DNA from: Bugula neritina
Taxonomy: Eukaryota > Bryozoa > Gymnolaemata > Cheilostomatida > Bugulidae
Length of the DNA: 64,000 bases
Assembly (NCBI GenBank): GCA_964035545.1
Contig: OZ037771.1
Coordinates: 10,703,480-10,767,479, forward strand
Direction of reading: 5' to 3'
A model generated the notes under the pieces. That model was not told the origin of the DNA and searched no databases. It saw nothing but the letters and a program-made list of their open reading frames with translations. This document shows, one piece after another, positions 12,532-25,057 of the stretch. Within the stretch, counting starts at the first letter, position 1; every line of letters begins with the position of its first letter. Made by a program: the position numbers and the translations under genes.

Positions 12532-13294
12532 GTCTGGTAGTGTATTTACCCACAGCATAACAAAGTTACTACAGCTAAACATTGCAGATATATTAGTTAC
12601 AAGGAATAAAAGTATTCATACCTGAATCAATTTTATGCTAAGCAAGTCATCATTAACTAAATTTCGCATATGCATGACTGAAAGATTTTGTATAGGAAAA
12701 GTTCTGATAAAAGGAACACAAATGATAAGGATTTTGCTGTTATCAAATGCCATGAGATTAGTGCTGCAGTACTCTACTATGTCAGCTGATGATATCATGA
12801 CACTTGCTATGCTATTTATAATTAAAGTAAGTGGCTGAAAGTAAAAAACAAGATAGGTCCCATATGAAACGATTAGCTAATCAATGCACTGCATATGTAT
12901 TTTGTTTCACAGTAAATCTAAAAAAGTTTAAAACCTAATGGTTGTTATAATTTTACTTATAAAAAAGTCATTTTGAGTCTACAGTATATATGAAGCTATC
13001 ACAAGACTCAGTTGAGAGTTGTTTAGAAAAAACAGGTTTTTTTATTAGAAACGGAGGTTTTAATTTTCTTTTTGCAGTTTGTCTAGTTTGCAAAAGCTCT
13101 GCATGGAGCATTTAGTATACTGCATTAATTAAAACTCTTGTGTTATATTTGTCTAAGCAGATGCTGGAAAAAATAAATTTTGTTTAGAAACGATTCAAAT
13201 CTCAACAATTAGTGCTGTATAGCAACATAATTATATTGTGCTATTAAAAAATACTTCTAAATATAAACATGTATCACCTGCATATGTTTTATAG
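12532..13294. other. DNA duplicated at 42020-42270, then unique sequence
   Basis: 12590-12840 matches 42030-42260 closely and contains in both places an open minus-strand reading frame of 60 codons. The differences between the copies are mostly amino-acid changing, which argues against a maintained protein. The rest up to 13294 shows nothing recognisable. Confidence 0.5.
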
Positions 13295-14453
13295 CATTGG
13301 TGGGACTTTTTCCAAACTCAGATGAAAAACACTAGTTTATTTGTAGAGTCAGAGGTAGTGAGAAGATTGACATTCAAGGCAGACTATGACGTGGCATGTG
13401 ACTTACTCAATAGTAATGTTAGCAGAGCTGCACTGAGATCCACATTAACTCACAGGAGAAATCAAATTCAAAAGATCTGTTCTGGTAGTGAGTATCATGT
13501 GTATTGTTTGTTATCCTTCTGGGGTATTGCTATGTAATTCTTTACACTGGAGATTTTCGTAGTCCTGAATGGATAGTTTTATTAGAAATAGGCTAATATG
13601 TTAATGAAATTCCTTGTTTTTTTTCATAATTTCAAGTGTGTGAATAGAGATATAAAGATTTGAAAGATCATGTTTGTATTTTAAAAATATAATGTAAACT
13701 ATGATAAATTTGTAGCTCTAGCTGTTTATTTGGTAAATTTCTAAATAGGTTATTCTTTAAAAATATTGAATCACTATTATAGTTTCCTTTTGCTAATGCG
13801 ATATCAATATAGTGTATTAGCGACCTGAATATTTATCCCATGTAGATTGTACAATATCTGCCACACCTGAACCATTCTATGACTGTACCAATGATCTCTT
13901 AACTTTCTACTGGCCAACTGATAAGCTGTATCCTGCCACCATCTTGGAACCCCGGCAGTGTTGAGTGAGGAACTTCGAAAGATTCTAAATCAATTTGATG
14001 CTACGAGAGCTCTCGAGATTTTTATTCTTTCCCATCGACCACCGTGAGTCTGATACTCTATAGCAGCCTTTTTGTAGGGTTTTGTAGTTCAAGGCAATGT
14101 TTGGCTCACTTTTTGGAAAATATTGAAAACTAAGTAAATTAGTTGGAACAAAAATATTTGCTTCGTTCCCCTTATAGCTAAAATATGTAGATATAAAAAT
14201 TAAAAAAAATCATTATTTGTGCAGTTTAAATAAATATATGTGACTATTTATATGCTGGAATTGCATGGTAATGTTGTCTTCAAGCACTGTGGCTTCTAAC
14301 CCAGGTCAATGTGAATTTACTGCTCATTATATAATTAACGGGATAGTTGCTGCTAAGAAAAACTCAAAAGGAGAAGCCATGCAGATAATTATTTATTCAA
14401 CCTGTGCTGATGAGACTCAAACTTATGATGCTGTCGAGGACACGTGCACCTAG
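13295..14453 (+). pseudogene. unidentified gene, three 3'-terminal exons with one frameshift
   Basis: Three exons with proper splice signals. X1 is 13295-13487 (atag acceptor, GTGAGT donor), opens H-W-W-D-F-F-Q-T-Q-M and contains F-K-A-D-Y-D-V-A-C-D-L-L. X2 is 13846-14043 (tgtag acceptor, GTGAGT donor), contains D-L-L-T-F-Y-W-P-T-D-K-L-Y and, after a frame change near 13957, S-E-E-L-R-K-I-L-N-Q-F-D. X3 is 14285-14453, ends ...A-V-E-D-T-C-T-TAG. X1-X2 join in phase 1 and X2-X3 in phase 2, and the phases work only if one base is missing in X2, so the present copy seems frame-shifted. I do not recognise the family. X1 is phase-compatible with the SAMHD1-like exon at 12403-12531, but nothing else supports a fusion. 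Confidence 0.45.
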
Positions 14454-14959
14454 ATTGCTGACCAATCAGCAGCAAGGACACATTCACATGTATCTTTTGT
14501 TGTCTAACTAAAAGCTATCATAAGCTACATGGAACTTGATTGCTAAGCCATGATAGCTTACATCCAAATCAACTATAATCATGAATGTCTAATTCTATGT
14601 GATTTATTAACTTCATGTGTTGAAATGTCTCTGATTAAAAGTTTGATTTTGCAGTGAAAGCTTTTTGCCTTGTTTTGTACTCTTAACTTTCACTTAGTAA
14701 ATTCATTAGAGTGAAGGACTATAAGTATTGACACATTTGTTTTCAGCAAATAGATACCTACATGCATCAGATTGAGTTTATAAACACACTTAATAGTGAA
14801 ACTATGTTGTATATCATGATTGAACACTGAAGATAATATTCAATAACTCATGCTATATGGAGTTGCAACATGGGTTGTATAATCACACATAGTATTATAA
14901 TATCTTTGCAATCAGGGCACATTGTGAAGAAGAGAATGAGGTCAAAGTTTAAAAAACCT
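14454..14959. other. 3' flank of the unidentified gene
   Basis: AT-rich sequence with an attaaa near 14633 that could serve as a polyadenylation signal. Nothing else is supported. Confidence 0.35.
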
Positions 14960-16205
14960 GAAAAAATGGTCTCTGGTAAAAATGGCACAGGCAAATGTTA
15001 GCACAGGTAAAAATGGCAAAGTAAAATTGGCGCAGGTAATAATGGCACCAGCAATTTCATAGCACAAATGGGATAGTTATAGGTTTAATGTGACACATTC
15101 TTAATATATTCGGGTTTTAGGTTCGGAATGAAATGAGTGGGGGACTGGAAATTAGGGGTTTGAGGCTGGAGTTGGAAGTGGGGCTTAATTTTGTGGGGTT
15201 TGGGTTTGGGTAAATATAACGTCAGTGTGCCATTTTACTTACTTTTCCATTTCTGCCAAAATGTTTTCCATGCCGTTGCTTATTGTGTCAATGTTGTTTG
15301 TGCCATTTATAGCGTGCCACTTTCATCTATATACAATCAAATAAATGTAATGGACATAGTATACATTAGAAATTGCTGCAAGAAAATTGACAAACACTGC
15401 ATAATGTAGGCAAGATCTAGAGCAGTTTTCAAAAGCTGCCTAATAAGTATTGTCTAGGCAGACTAACTCCAAGTCTTCAAGTGTTGAGAGAATAAACAAA
15501 TGTGTATCAGAGACTACGTCAGTCAGTTTTATCTAAACTCAAAGTATAACTATATATAGTAACTTTCCAGAGGGTATAATAGCTGTCATAATATACTGCT
15601 GCATGACGTACAAGATAGGCAGCTGGACTTTCACAGCTGGTTGTTTACAATTCTATCTTCTTTTCCTCACCATGCATTTAATTAAATTGTAAATATAATA
15701 TTATTAAGGTGCTGTTAGCTACAATATATCATAGTATATAGTTGACACATATACAAATATATATAGTATAGTTGGTACAGGTACAAATAGCACAAGTAAT
15801 AGTAGCACAAATAAAAGAAGTAAGTTAAAAGGAATGCTGATGTTAATTTTACCCAATTCCCAAACCCCAATAGACTCTAATTCTACGTACCCAAACCCCT
15901 CACTCTTAGCCCACCAATACCAATCACCAAACCCCTACCCCTCGCTTCCAACCTGTCCCTCTACCACAAACCAAAACCACTATACTGCTAACCCCATAAC
16001 CCCAAATCCTATAGCTTTCAAATCTCTCAACCCCAAACCCTCAAAGCCTTCCCTATAATATACTTGCAGCTTCAACCCCAAATCACACTATTTAAAATGT
16101 GATATTTTCGCATAATTTTCCAGTTGTGCAATTAATAATTACCTGTGCAAATTTACTTGTATTATTTGTATTGTGCCATTTTAACTAGTGCAGCTGTAAA
16201 TTTAT
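14960..16205. repeat. large inverted-repeat element with G-rich and C-rich arms
   Basis: The left part (14970-15060) carries repeated aaaatggcacaggtaa-like units. The right end (about 16140-16205) carries their reverse complement (tgtgcaaatt...tgtgccatttta). Inside, 15116-15215 is G-rich (gggtttgggtttggg type) and 15850-16085 is C-rich (ccaaacccctacccctc type), so the arms could pair. It is probably a non-coding foldback-type element; ends and target duplication were not resolved. Confidence 0.45.
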
Positions 16206-16439
16206 TTCCGATATTTTTTTCCAAACATCATATATACAACTTCTCACATCATATAATAGCAAGTTGAATTATTAATATAGCTGATGCCATAACCGAATGA
16301 TGTAATATATAGATGACATGGTGATAGGAGGAACAATGTGGTATAATATTAGAGTTGTCTCCCTTGGAAATGTAGTCACTTTAAGGGCTGGAAATGACTG
16401 GAAAATGCTTATGGATCACTGAGTGTATATATTGATTTA
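16206..16439. other. short unremarkable stretch
   Basis: AT-rich sequence between the foldback-like repeat and the P450 3'-flank duplication. No signal was found. Confidence 0.35.
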
Positions 16440-18116
16440 ATGCTTTGGTCCCCATCTTTAAAAGATTCTCTTTAGCCTACTTTGAAGATACTTGGTTTTA
16501 AATTATTTTCAGCCTTCAAATATTTTGCCCTTTTGGTTTCAAGTCAGGTAATTGAACTATTCGATGGTATTGATGTACTGGATATTTGTTTATTAATAGA
16601 TAGACCCGGTGTTTTGCATATATTAGCAAGAATTACGTTCTGTCAAATCTAGACTCATTTGTTAACTGCTGATTTATTCATAAATTTCCCAAAAAACCCT
16701 TGGCAATAAAATAACTAAGCATGCAGGAGTTTCTAGCTGTGATATGGTTTAGGGAGCGCAAAGCATTGGTTTCCAGTCTATCTACATTTAGTAGCCCAGA
16801 CTGTTTACTAATTGCACACGTACCTACAGAAACAGTTTTGCATTGTGAAATACTCTTCACTGCTAAAAGACGCATGTTGAGGGTGTCATCCCAGATAGAA
16901 GCTTCCCAGTTAGGCGATATTAATTTTTATTGGTACAGTATATATTTTGTGTGTAATTTATTCAAATACTATTTACATATACGTCTGTTTAAATAAAGCA
17001 CGTATTGAGCATATAAATAAATTTCTTTGATCTGTATCAACATATATAAATTTTACTTTTTTTGCATTTTTTGAACATATATTTTGTTAATGAGTATTCA
17101 TTAATTAATGATAATGTTTATTATTATTATATTACTGTTTTTTGTCTCACACAAATTTATTAAAATTGGAATATCATTCTAGATAATCCATGTTAGCTAT
17201 TGTAGCTATTAGAATTTTAGATATTTAGCAATCAATGCAACAGTTATATAGTTATATTACTATATAGTTGTATAGCACCAAAATAAAAAAGAAGCGTCTA
17301 ACTGGGAAGCGTCTATCTGGAATGAAACCGTACTAAATGTCATATCTTTAGCATTTTCATTAATAAAGGAAAGAGGGTAGTGTCCATGACCAGTCAAACT
17401 GGGGTCATGACCCTGAGTTAATTCACCATTAAACTGCCTATAGAGTTGATGATTATATTTCGATGTTTGAAGAGGTAAACTTCTCAGCTAATTCTTGCAG
17501 TTAGTAGGATGTACTGAACAAGTTTAAATGCTATCAGAAATAAGAAATAAGTAAGAATTGATAGTAAAATTTATTGTTTTGAATAATGATTATTCAGGCC
17601 ATAGTGTTTTATATAAAGTAGAAACTGTTTTCAAGATCTTGGTTTTAATGGTCATAGGAAAACTAGAAACAGTTACATATTATAAAGTATATATAATCAA
17701 TGCGTATGCTTCATTCTCTACCATAAACAATGATAGGCAAATAATACCATATATACATTCTAGCTTGGGATATAACTATTATATAAAACAAACTCTTAGT
17801 ATGCCCAGAATTTATCGGAATTGTCCAACTATTAAAGGTAGTACATACATACATACATACATACATGTATATACATATACAGTGTATACACATAAATTCT
17901 ATGAACATCATAAAAACATATGAAAAAAAAGTGATTCATTTTTATTTAAGATTAGGAAAACTATACAGCTGTGCTTTAGCAAAATAGATAGTAAATTAGG
18001 CTTCTGCTGTAACACATTGCTTAAAATATTACATAATAATATGGCACCTGGTAAGAATATAAAACTTTCTCAACAAGAAGTTTTGTCAAATCTTCTTAAT
18101 ACTCAATTAAATCAGT
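16440..18116. repeat. P450 3' flank, copy 1 of a duplicated block
   Basis: This block, together with the last P450 exon, is repeated at 25640-26395 in the same orientation. Examples are the gtttcaagtcaggt segment, the patch at 16740-16860, and the aagaatataaaact...cttaatactcaa segment just before the stop codon. Copy 1 is longer because of an inserted MITE-like element (16882-17329) and extra sequence at 17350-17880. Confidence 0.7.
16882..17329. mobile_element. MITE-like element with ~35-bp terminal inverted repeats
   Basis: The left end GGTGTCATCCCAGATAGAAG... and the reverse complement of the right end GGTTTCATTCCAGATAGACG... agree over about 35 bases, both continuing GCTTCCCAGTTAG. The 448-bp interior is AT-rich with no ORF. 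The related block at 25900-26130 lacks it, which supports insertion. A target duplication was not evident. Confidence 0.65.
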
Positions 18117-21100
18117 TCACTCACTGCTTTCTGCCCACCTCCCTCTAAACTTCAACATGACAGGCTCAGCAGGCAACATGGTAACAACCCTAGCTTGAAA
18201 CTTCAATGGTCTTTCCTAGCATCAAAGTGAAAAAAGAAGTTTTACAAAACAGTGCAGCTTTTTAAAAACAGTAAACCCTTCTTTCCTGTAAGTTTAATTA
18301 GTCTATTTATTATGAATACTAGCAAAATTCTAAAATATGCTCTCAAACTTTGCACTTACGGGTGTCTTCTCACATCTCTCAATAATAAATGATTTGAGAA
18401 CAGAAACTACAGCTATCTTCATTTCTATCAGTGCAAGGCGACTCCCAATACATTGTCTTTTTCCAATTCCAAAGGGAAAGAAAGCGTTTGAGCATTGAGT
18501 TGTAAATCTCTCTGGTGAAAATCTACAGTATAAAACTATAGTTATGCTAATGAGCTATGGCTTTGTTCTAAGAGCTCTGTCTCTTATTGAGAAAGAGTTT
18601 ATCCCACAATCACAGAAAACTTTAAAATCTTGTCTTTCTGGGAGTCTGAAGGGTGAAGGGTGTCTGGTAACTCATTAGAGTTCACTTACACTGTATATTT
18701 ACTCTGTATACTTACTCTGTATACTTACTCTGTATACTTACACTGTATACTTACTTTGTTTACTTACACTGTATACTTACTTTGTTTACTTACACTGTAT
18801 ACTTACTCTGTATACTTAGACTGTGTACTTACTTTGTTTACTTACACTGTATACTTACTTTGTATACTTACACAGTATAATACTTACACTGTATACTTAC
18901 TCTGTATACTTACACAGTATAATACTTACTCTGTTTACTTACACTGTATACTTACTTTGTTTACTTACACTGTATACTTACTCTGTATACTTACTCTGTA
19001 TACTTACGCTGTTTACTTACACAGTATAATACTTACACTGTATACTTACTCTGTATACCTACACTGTATACTTACACTGTATACTTACGCTATATACTTA
19101 CTCTGTATACTTACACTGTATAACAATTACTCTGTATACTTACGCTATATACTTACTCTGTATACTTACACTGTATAACAATTACTCTATATACTTACAC
19201 TGCATACTTACGCTATATACTTACTCTGTATACTTACACTGTATACTTACTTTGTTTACTTACACTGTATACTTACTCTGTATACTTACTCTGTATACTT
19301 ACACTGTATACTTACTCTGTATACTTACACTGTATACTTACTCTGTATACTTACTCTGTATACTTACGCTGTTTACTTACACTGTATACTTACTCTGTAT
19401 ACTTACACAGTATAATACTTACTCTGTTTACTTACACTGTATACTTACTTTGTTTACTTACACTGTATACTTACTCTGTATACTTACTCTGTATACTTAC
19501 ACTGTATACTTACGCTATATACTTACACTGTATACTTACACTGTATACTTACGCTATATACTTACTCTGTATACTTACACTGCATACTTACAATTATACT
19601 GTAACACACTACAAACAGTTTGAATTGGCGTAATAGTAAAATGCTGCGCTTAAACATTCTAATCATAAAAATATAATCCAACATTTACAATGAAGGTGAG
19701 AAATAATTAGTACCAGCTCTATGTACAGTACCATGGACATTGAGCCTAACAACCTCATGTATGCAGAGAAAATGTATTATAGAATCGGAATGCTTGGGTA
19801 TATACTACCCTGAAGTTGTATTTAGTTGATAATCAAAGTATATGTGAACAACGTAATATTGAATAAATGTGGATGTATAAAGAAGGCTTTTAAGTAGCAA
19901 TATAAAAACACTTAATTTACCTCTCCGGAACAAAATCTTCTGGGTTTTCCCAAATATTTGGGTCTCGATGAATCACCCAGTTGGATGCAGTTACTACTGT
20001 ACCTTTTGGAACAAAGATGTCTCGAACAGTTATATCTTGAGACGCGACTCGTTCAAATCTAATGAGAGATAATAAATTTTAAGAATTTAGTTAAAACAAA
20101 ATACCTTAATTAAATTTTGAAGCCTTTCAATGCTGCTCCAATCAAGTCTTGTTTTACTAAATAAAAGATAAAAGCTGCTTACAGTATAATGATTTTTTTT
20201 CATTTAATTTAATCACCTGTAAAGCTTGGCTATATTTGAAAAAGTTAAGCCAAGTTGAAATATTTCCAGGTAAATTAAAACAAAGTAACAAAATGAGTTA
20301 TAAGCTAAGACTGGAATATTACTTCACGCAAAAATGACTTTTTACATTTATATCGCTGCCGTAAATGTTCCTTAATGTGTAGACAACTACCTACTTAAGA
20401 TGATATCAGACATAACTGACTATCTGCATAATATAAACATCTTTCTGTTATTATGAAAAGTTTCTTCAAGCATTTGTAAGCAAGTAAACAACCTTTTAGT
20501 ATAATTATTTGAGGGTTACACTTACCTCGCCCCATGTGGATAAAGTCGTAACACTTCATTCACACAGTAACTAAGATAAGTAGCATGACTCAGCTGTTCG
20601 GGAGCTATCTTATCTGTAGTGAAGATTCTGGAAATCTCTTCATAGAGCTACAAAAATAACTTTTATGATTGAGTATAAAAGTAGGATTCTACAATTTCGT
20701 AAGATAAATTATACCCATATTTAAAAATAAAAGTGCAAACCGCTTTTTGTCCTACAGTTATTAGAACTAGAATGAGTATAAAAATGAAAGCTGCTAATTT
20801 CGCTTCATAGTAAAATTCTGCATACATTAAAATATTGCACAAAATCCAAATACAAATGTTAGTCTTTAAGTAATGATGGCAGATACTGGTTCAAATAAGA
20901 TTTAGTTACTTAACTTCGATCAATGATTTGCTTACATGCAATACATGTATCTTTACTGAAAGATTATAACTGTTTGGTGAATGGCACGTAACAACATTAC
21001 CTCCTTTTGAACATTGGGGTGACAGGCCAACTCATAGAATATTAAAGACAAAGTATGGGTTGTAGTTAACTAGCCAACCAAGTGGAGCAGAATTGTGTTG

Positions 21101-24100
21101 GCCACCACCTCCTTTCTAGTGAGCCCTACAATAAAATTTTCTATACGAACTGCAAAGCCCATCAATTTGAAAATTATGCATTGGAGCTATATCTGACAAA
21201 AAGTAATACTATACCCTCAGGAAATGATTAAGTAGTACAGTAAATTTAAAGTAAAATTGGCAAACAAATTAAATTCATAAAGAACTTTTTATTGAAACCA
21301 CTGGTGACAACTTGATCAATTTGTGAGTTGAAAAATGATGACTAATTTATTACTAATAGTAGAGATTTTTATTCATATAAATGATTCCAATCTTGATCTT
21401 AACATGGTTTTGTACAGTATCACTACAATTCTGAATACAGAGAAAAAATATTTTTTCACTATAATTTCTTTACACCACACAGGTTACTATATAGCAAACT
21501 AATCATGCTTTAACAGAATATATTCTTGAACATGGGTACTCACCATCTTTGCTCCAATTTACCCCTGAAGAACTCCTGAGAGTGTTTGGACTTTCAGCAG
21601 GAGCCTCGACAATGTGATCTGTCAAAGATTGCACCAGGCTATTGTCTGGAGACTCTTTTATCTGGTTTTCAAGAAGAGTCTTGTACAGAGTTTTAAAGTA
21701 TTCAAAGGATTTTGGATTTGAAATGAACAGAGCTTTGATATCAAGACGTTTGAGCAGCCACACTGGTACATGCACTGAAACAGCAGACAAGAAATATGAA
21801 AGTTTAGAAAGTGGTAGTAAAGTGCTACCTGTAGTATAGTGAGTTTATATATTGAGCACATACATGTTTACAAGTTTATAAGTTCAGACCCTTAAATAGC
21901 TGTTGATAATTCAAGAAGGTTATAATTAGGTTATAATTGCTCCTGTGCTATAAAATATCCCCCCCCCCCCAGTCAAACCCACAAAGAGAGAACTAGACAG
22001 AGAAACTCAAAACTCCATGTGCTACAGTAGAATCAAGACTTGGTCTTTAAACTCGAGGATGAGTTGAGGCTACAGCAGGGTTAGACTAAATTCTCGTGAT
22101 CTCAAGAAATTTTTTTCTTTTGCAATTTATCAATAAATTAAGACTATCATGGCAAAAGTAATACTCGTCATCAAAAAGTTTTGCAATGTGAATCTTATTG
22201 CATTTTAATGTAAAAGTTTAGTTAAACTTCCTTACCAAAAACGAATGAACTTAATGCTAGTCGAAGTTTTTCCTTGAGACTGACTTTGTCACTTTCACCG
22301 TTTACTATTCTTGCAGCGTGTAAAGCTATCTGACTGTTTCTGTTAGTCTGTGCATCACTTTCCAGGCCACAGACAATCCTCGAGAAACTATCCAGGTTGA
22401 AACGAGCTATTTTCCTGCGAGACAAAAAGTATTTATATCACAATTGCTGTTTTACATAAAAAAATTCTTAGAGCATGATGTAATGCAGTATATAGATTTT
22501 GCTATGCTGTATAATATCTTAGACAAGACCGAAAGAGTTGGCTAGAATAAAGTTGTTTATCAAAATAGATGAGTTAATCAGATGAGAAGAGTTAAATAGA
22601 CTAAAGGATTTTGTTATTTCAGTTTAGTTTGGTTGAATCATTAAGAATGGAATTTTAGCTATAGATAATTACTAGCAAATAAAACAATTGAATAATTTAA
22701 TAAAATTATGAAAGCAATACATAAATGAAAGCTAATAATAAACTTACTTGTGTATGTTTACTGGCTCTCCCTTGTAACCTTTTCTTAGAGATACAAAAGT
22801 GTCTGTTGCCTTCTGAATTTCTGGTATCATCTACATGTTTGTTGGAATAAACTTGGATAATATTTGATAAAGATACATGGATACATATAATTGTGAATAA
22901 AGTAGCTTTAGATAACAAATATAATATAGAGATGCATATTAAACATGATAATATAGGAGAAAAGTTAGAGATACAAAATTTACATTCGTTAATAGAGATA
23001 AAAGGCTTTAAAAAACTAACAGTTATAGTTTTACACTTTTTATTCAGCAAATTTAAATTTAAAAAACAATCAAATTAATTTTTTTCAAATTTTTTGGCCA
23101 GGCCTAACTATAAGACTTGATTTTCTACCTTTTTGAGTTTTCCAGTAGTAAATTCTAAAGCCAGGATTCTTCTTACATGCTGCCAATGTTCTCCTTGTAA
23201 ATTAGGCAGCTTATACGCTGACAGGGGGGTCACTGAGAGCTGTCGTGTGTTGGTAAAGACAGAAAAGTTGTTGACAAGAGCTTCCTTCAGCCAATCAGCG
23301 TCATACACCATCATCACAGGCAACACTCCCTCAAAAGTTCTAAAATCATGTGTGATTTTTAGTATGACACTGCCAGGACATGTAAAGCAGGCTATTGGTG
23401 ATGTTAGGAAGAGCATATAGTCATATTTCAGCCCACTTTAACAAAAGCCCTTTTCCATCAAAGCTTCTAATAGGCATAGTGACCATAAACCTGTGTGAGT
23501 TACACTGCATCATAATAATATAGTGTATTAAAATTTGCCTGCATTACATTAGTATATATATTATATACAATAATATTCTATTACATAAGCTAGTTTGGCG
23601 GAAATAGTTTAATTTAAAAATTAATTTAGAGAAAGTAAAATAAATGCATTGCAACAGAAAGACAAAATGAGATACTTTTAATTTGCTTCAAAAAGAGACT
23701 AACTAAATAAATTACTCTCCCCACTCATCTAAATTATTCACTCGGATTTTAGTGACTTGTCAACTCAAGTCACTAATGCTAATTAAAAAAACTATTCTTT
23801 GCTATCATGGCGCAACTAGTGGCCTGAAAGAAATGCTAACAATTATCGTATAATATGTGTAATGCCCAACTCTTACTTGATAGCATGGCACTTTATTTAT
23901 AGGTCTATATTGCTAAACTAACTTAAATTAAACTAGAAAAGAAAATATTTTAGTAAAAAGATAATAAACTATTTTAGCAAAGCAAAATTTTCAAACACAT
24001 GCTTTTCTGGCATGTTTTAGGTTTGAAAGAACACAGAAGTAATAACGCAATTAGTTAACAAGTATAGTCTAAAGTTAAACTGATAACGAGAATGTATACC

Positions 24101-25057
24101 GAGAGAAAATTATTATCTTTGTTTTCAGAGCTTACCTAACAAATTTGCCATATTGTTTGTACATTTTCATATCTCCAGCCATCAAAGACTGTAAAGGAAG
24201 ATAAATGTTTATGAACTACTTTTACCAACACATCAACTTGCTGAAAGTTTAAAGAAATGTTGTAATTAGGTTTAGTTTACCAAGAGTTATTATTCAAATT
24301 AACAAAATGAAACAAATATATTATGGCAATAAAAGCATGAATTCCATTGACAAAAGATTTGTTGAAAAATATTTGACGTAACTAACATCTTCTATATAAA
24401 TCTCCATTGTTGTACCAATAAAAGGCCAAGCCCTTGGCCCAGGAATCTTAGATCTGTGGAAGTGGCTGTAGACCTTTACATAGTACCTGAAAATACTATC
24501 AGTTCTTTTTATTAGCATCTTCAGCCAATCAGTTAGCACTAAAAGCTTTAGATATTTATATTAGCATACAGAATAAATGATCAACAACAAAAACTTGGTA
24601 GTTTAGCCAAATATACAAATTACAGTCCCATTGTATATTGGCAGATATTTTGCTATAGACAACATTTGGTATACTTAGTGCTGTTGAAATTATAGTATAA
24701 ATTATGATAGTCAAATATGCCATGTATTGAAATTTCCTAGAGTATTTTAGATTCAAGTCACGATATAGTACATACAGATATTATTCAGCTATGATACAAG
24801 AAAATACATATCAAATTAAACCAAGCTACATAAAAATTTTTTAGCAGCTTGTATTAATTTTCACACATGAAAAATACTGTTTAGTAAATATTATCCACAT
24901 AAACTAAATTAAAATAACTAGACTGTGGAGAAAGTTGAACTGTAATGATACAGGAATTGCTTTGTAATATATAAAAATAAACTTACAGAGAAAGCAGTAA
25001 TACTAGAAGTGCTGTAAGAATGGTAAATATTGAAGAGTCAAATCCTTCGACTATCAT
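18117..25057 (-). pseudogene. cytochrome P450 (CYP3-clan type), 12 exons, in-frame stop in the I-helix
   Basis: Twelve exons with GT-AG junctions (high to low): 24987-25057, 24387-24486, 24136-24188, 23129-23339, 22748-22830, 22236-22414, 21544-21774, 21001-21125, 20526-20647, 19921-20058, 18360-18522, 18117-18215. They join in one frame of 524 codons plus stop, a normal P450 length. Visible parts: an N-terminal hydrophobic anchor (residues ~8-24, endoplasmic reticulum), the P-G-P-R-A-W-P hinge (39-45), the helix-C W127-x3-R131, the E382-x-x-R385 of helix K, and F-G-I-G-K-R-Q-C-I-G with the haem Cys462. The I-helix, normally (A/G)-G-x-(D/E)-T-T, reads V-G-stop-L-T-T: a TAG at 21070-21072 (codon 328), and the acidic residue is Leu. 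A monooxygenase would normally use NADPH-P450 reductase. Here a truncated, haem-less product is expected unless the stop is an error or is read through. The start codon is chosen as the first ATG before the anchor. Confidence 0.88.
18685..19596 (-). repeat. 13-bp minisatellite of splice-site-like units in P450 intron 11
   Basis: About 70 tandem 13-bp units. Read in the sense direction of the P450 gene (minus) they are GTAAGTATACAGT or GTAAGTATACAGA, with some variants. Each unit joins a consensus 5' splice site (GTAAGTAT) to an acceptor-like ATACAG. The array lies between exon 10 (ends 19921) and exon 11 (starts 18522). Long open frames across it on the plus strand are a by-product of the 13-bp periodicity. 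Confidence 0.9.

Noticed and set aside
16678-16996. Possible gene on either strand at 16.7-17.0 kb (second copy 25.9-26.1 kb)
   Set aside because: The patch is conserved between the two P450 3'-flank copies and open on both strands, but no splice-consistent gene or known domain could be built; the similarity is explained by duplication of the flank.
18660-19623. Long plus-strand reading frames of L-T-L-Y-T-Y-x-V-Y-L repeats
   Set aside because: They arise purely from the 13-bp tandem repeat in the P450 intron, which stays open in several frames; there is no start context, splice support or non-repeat domain.
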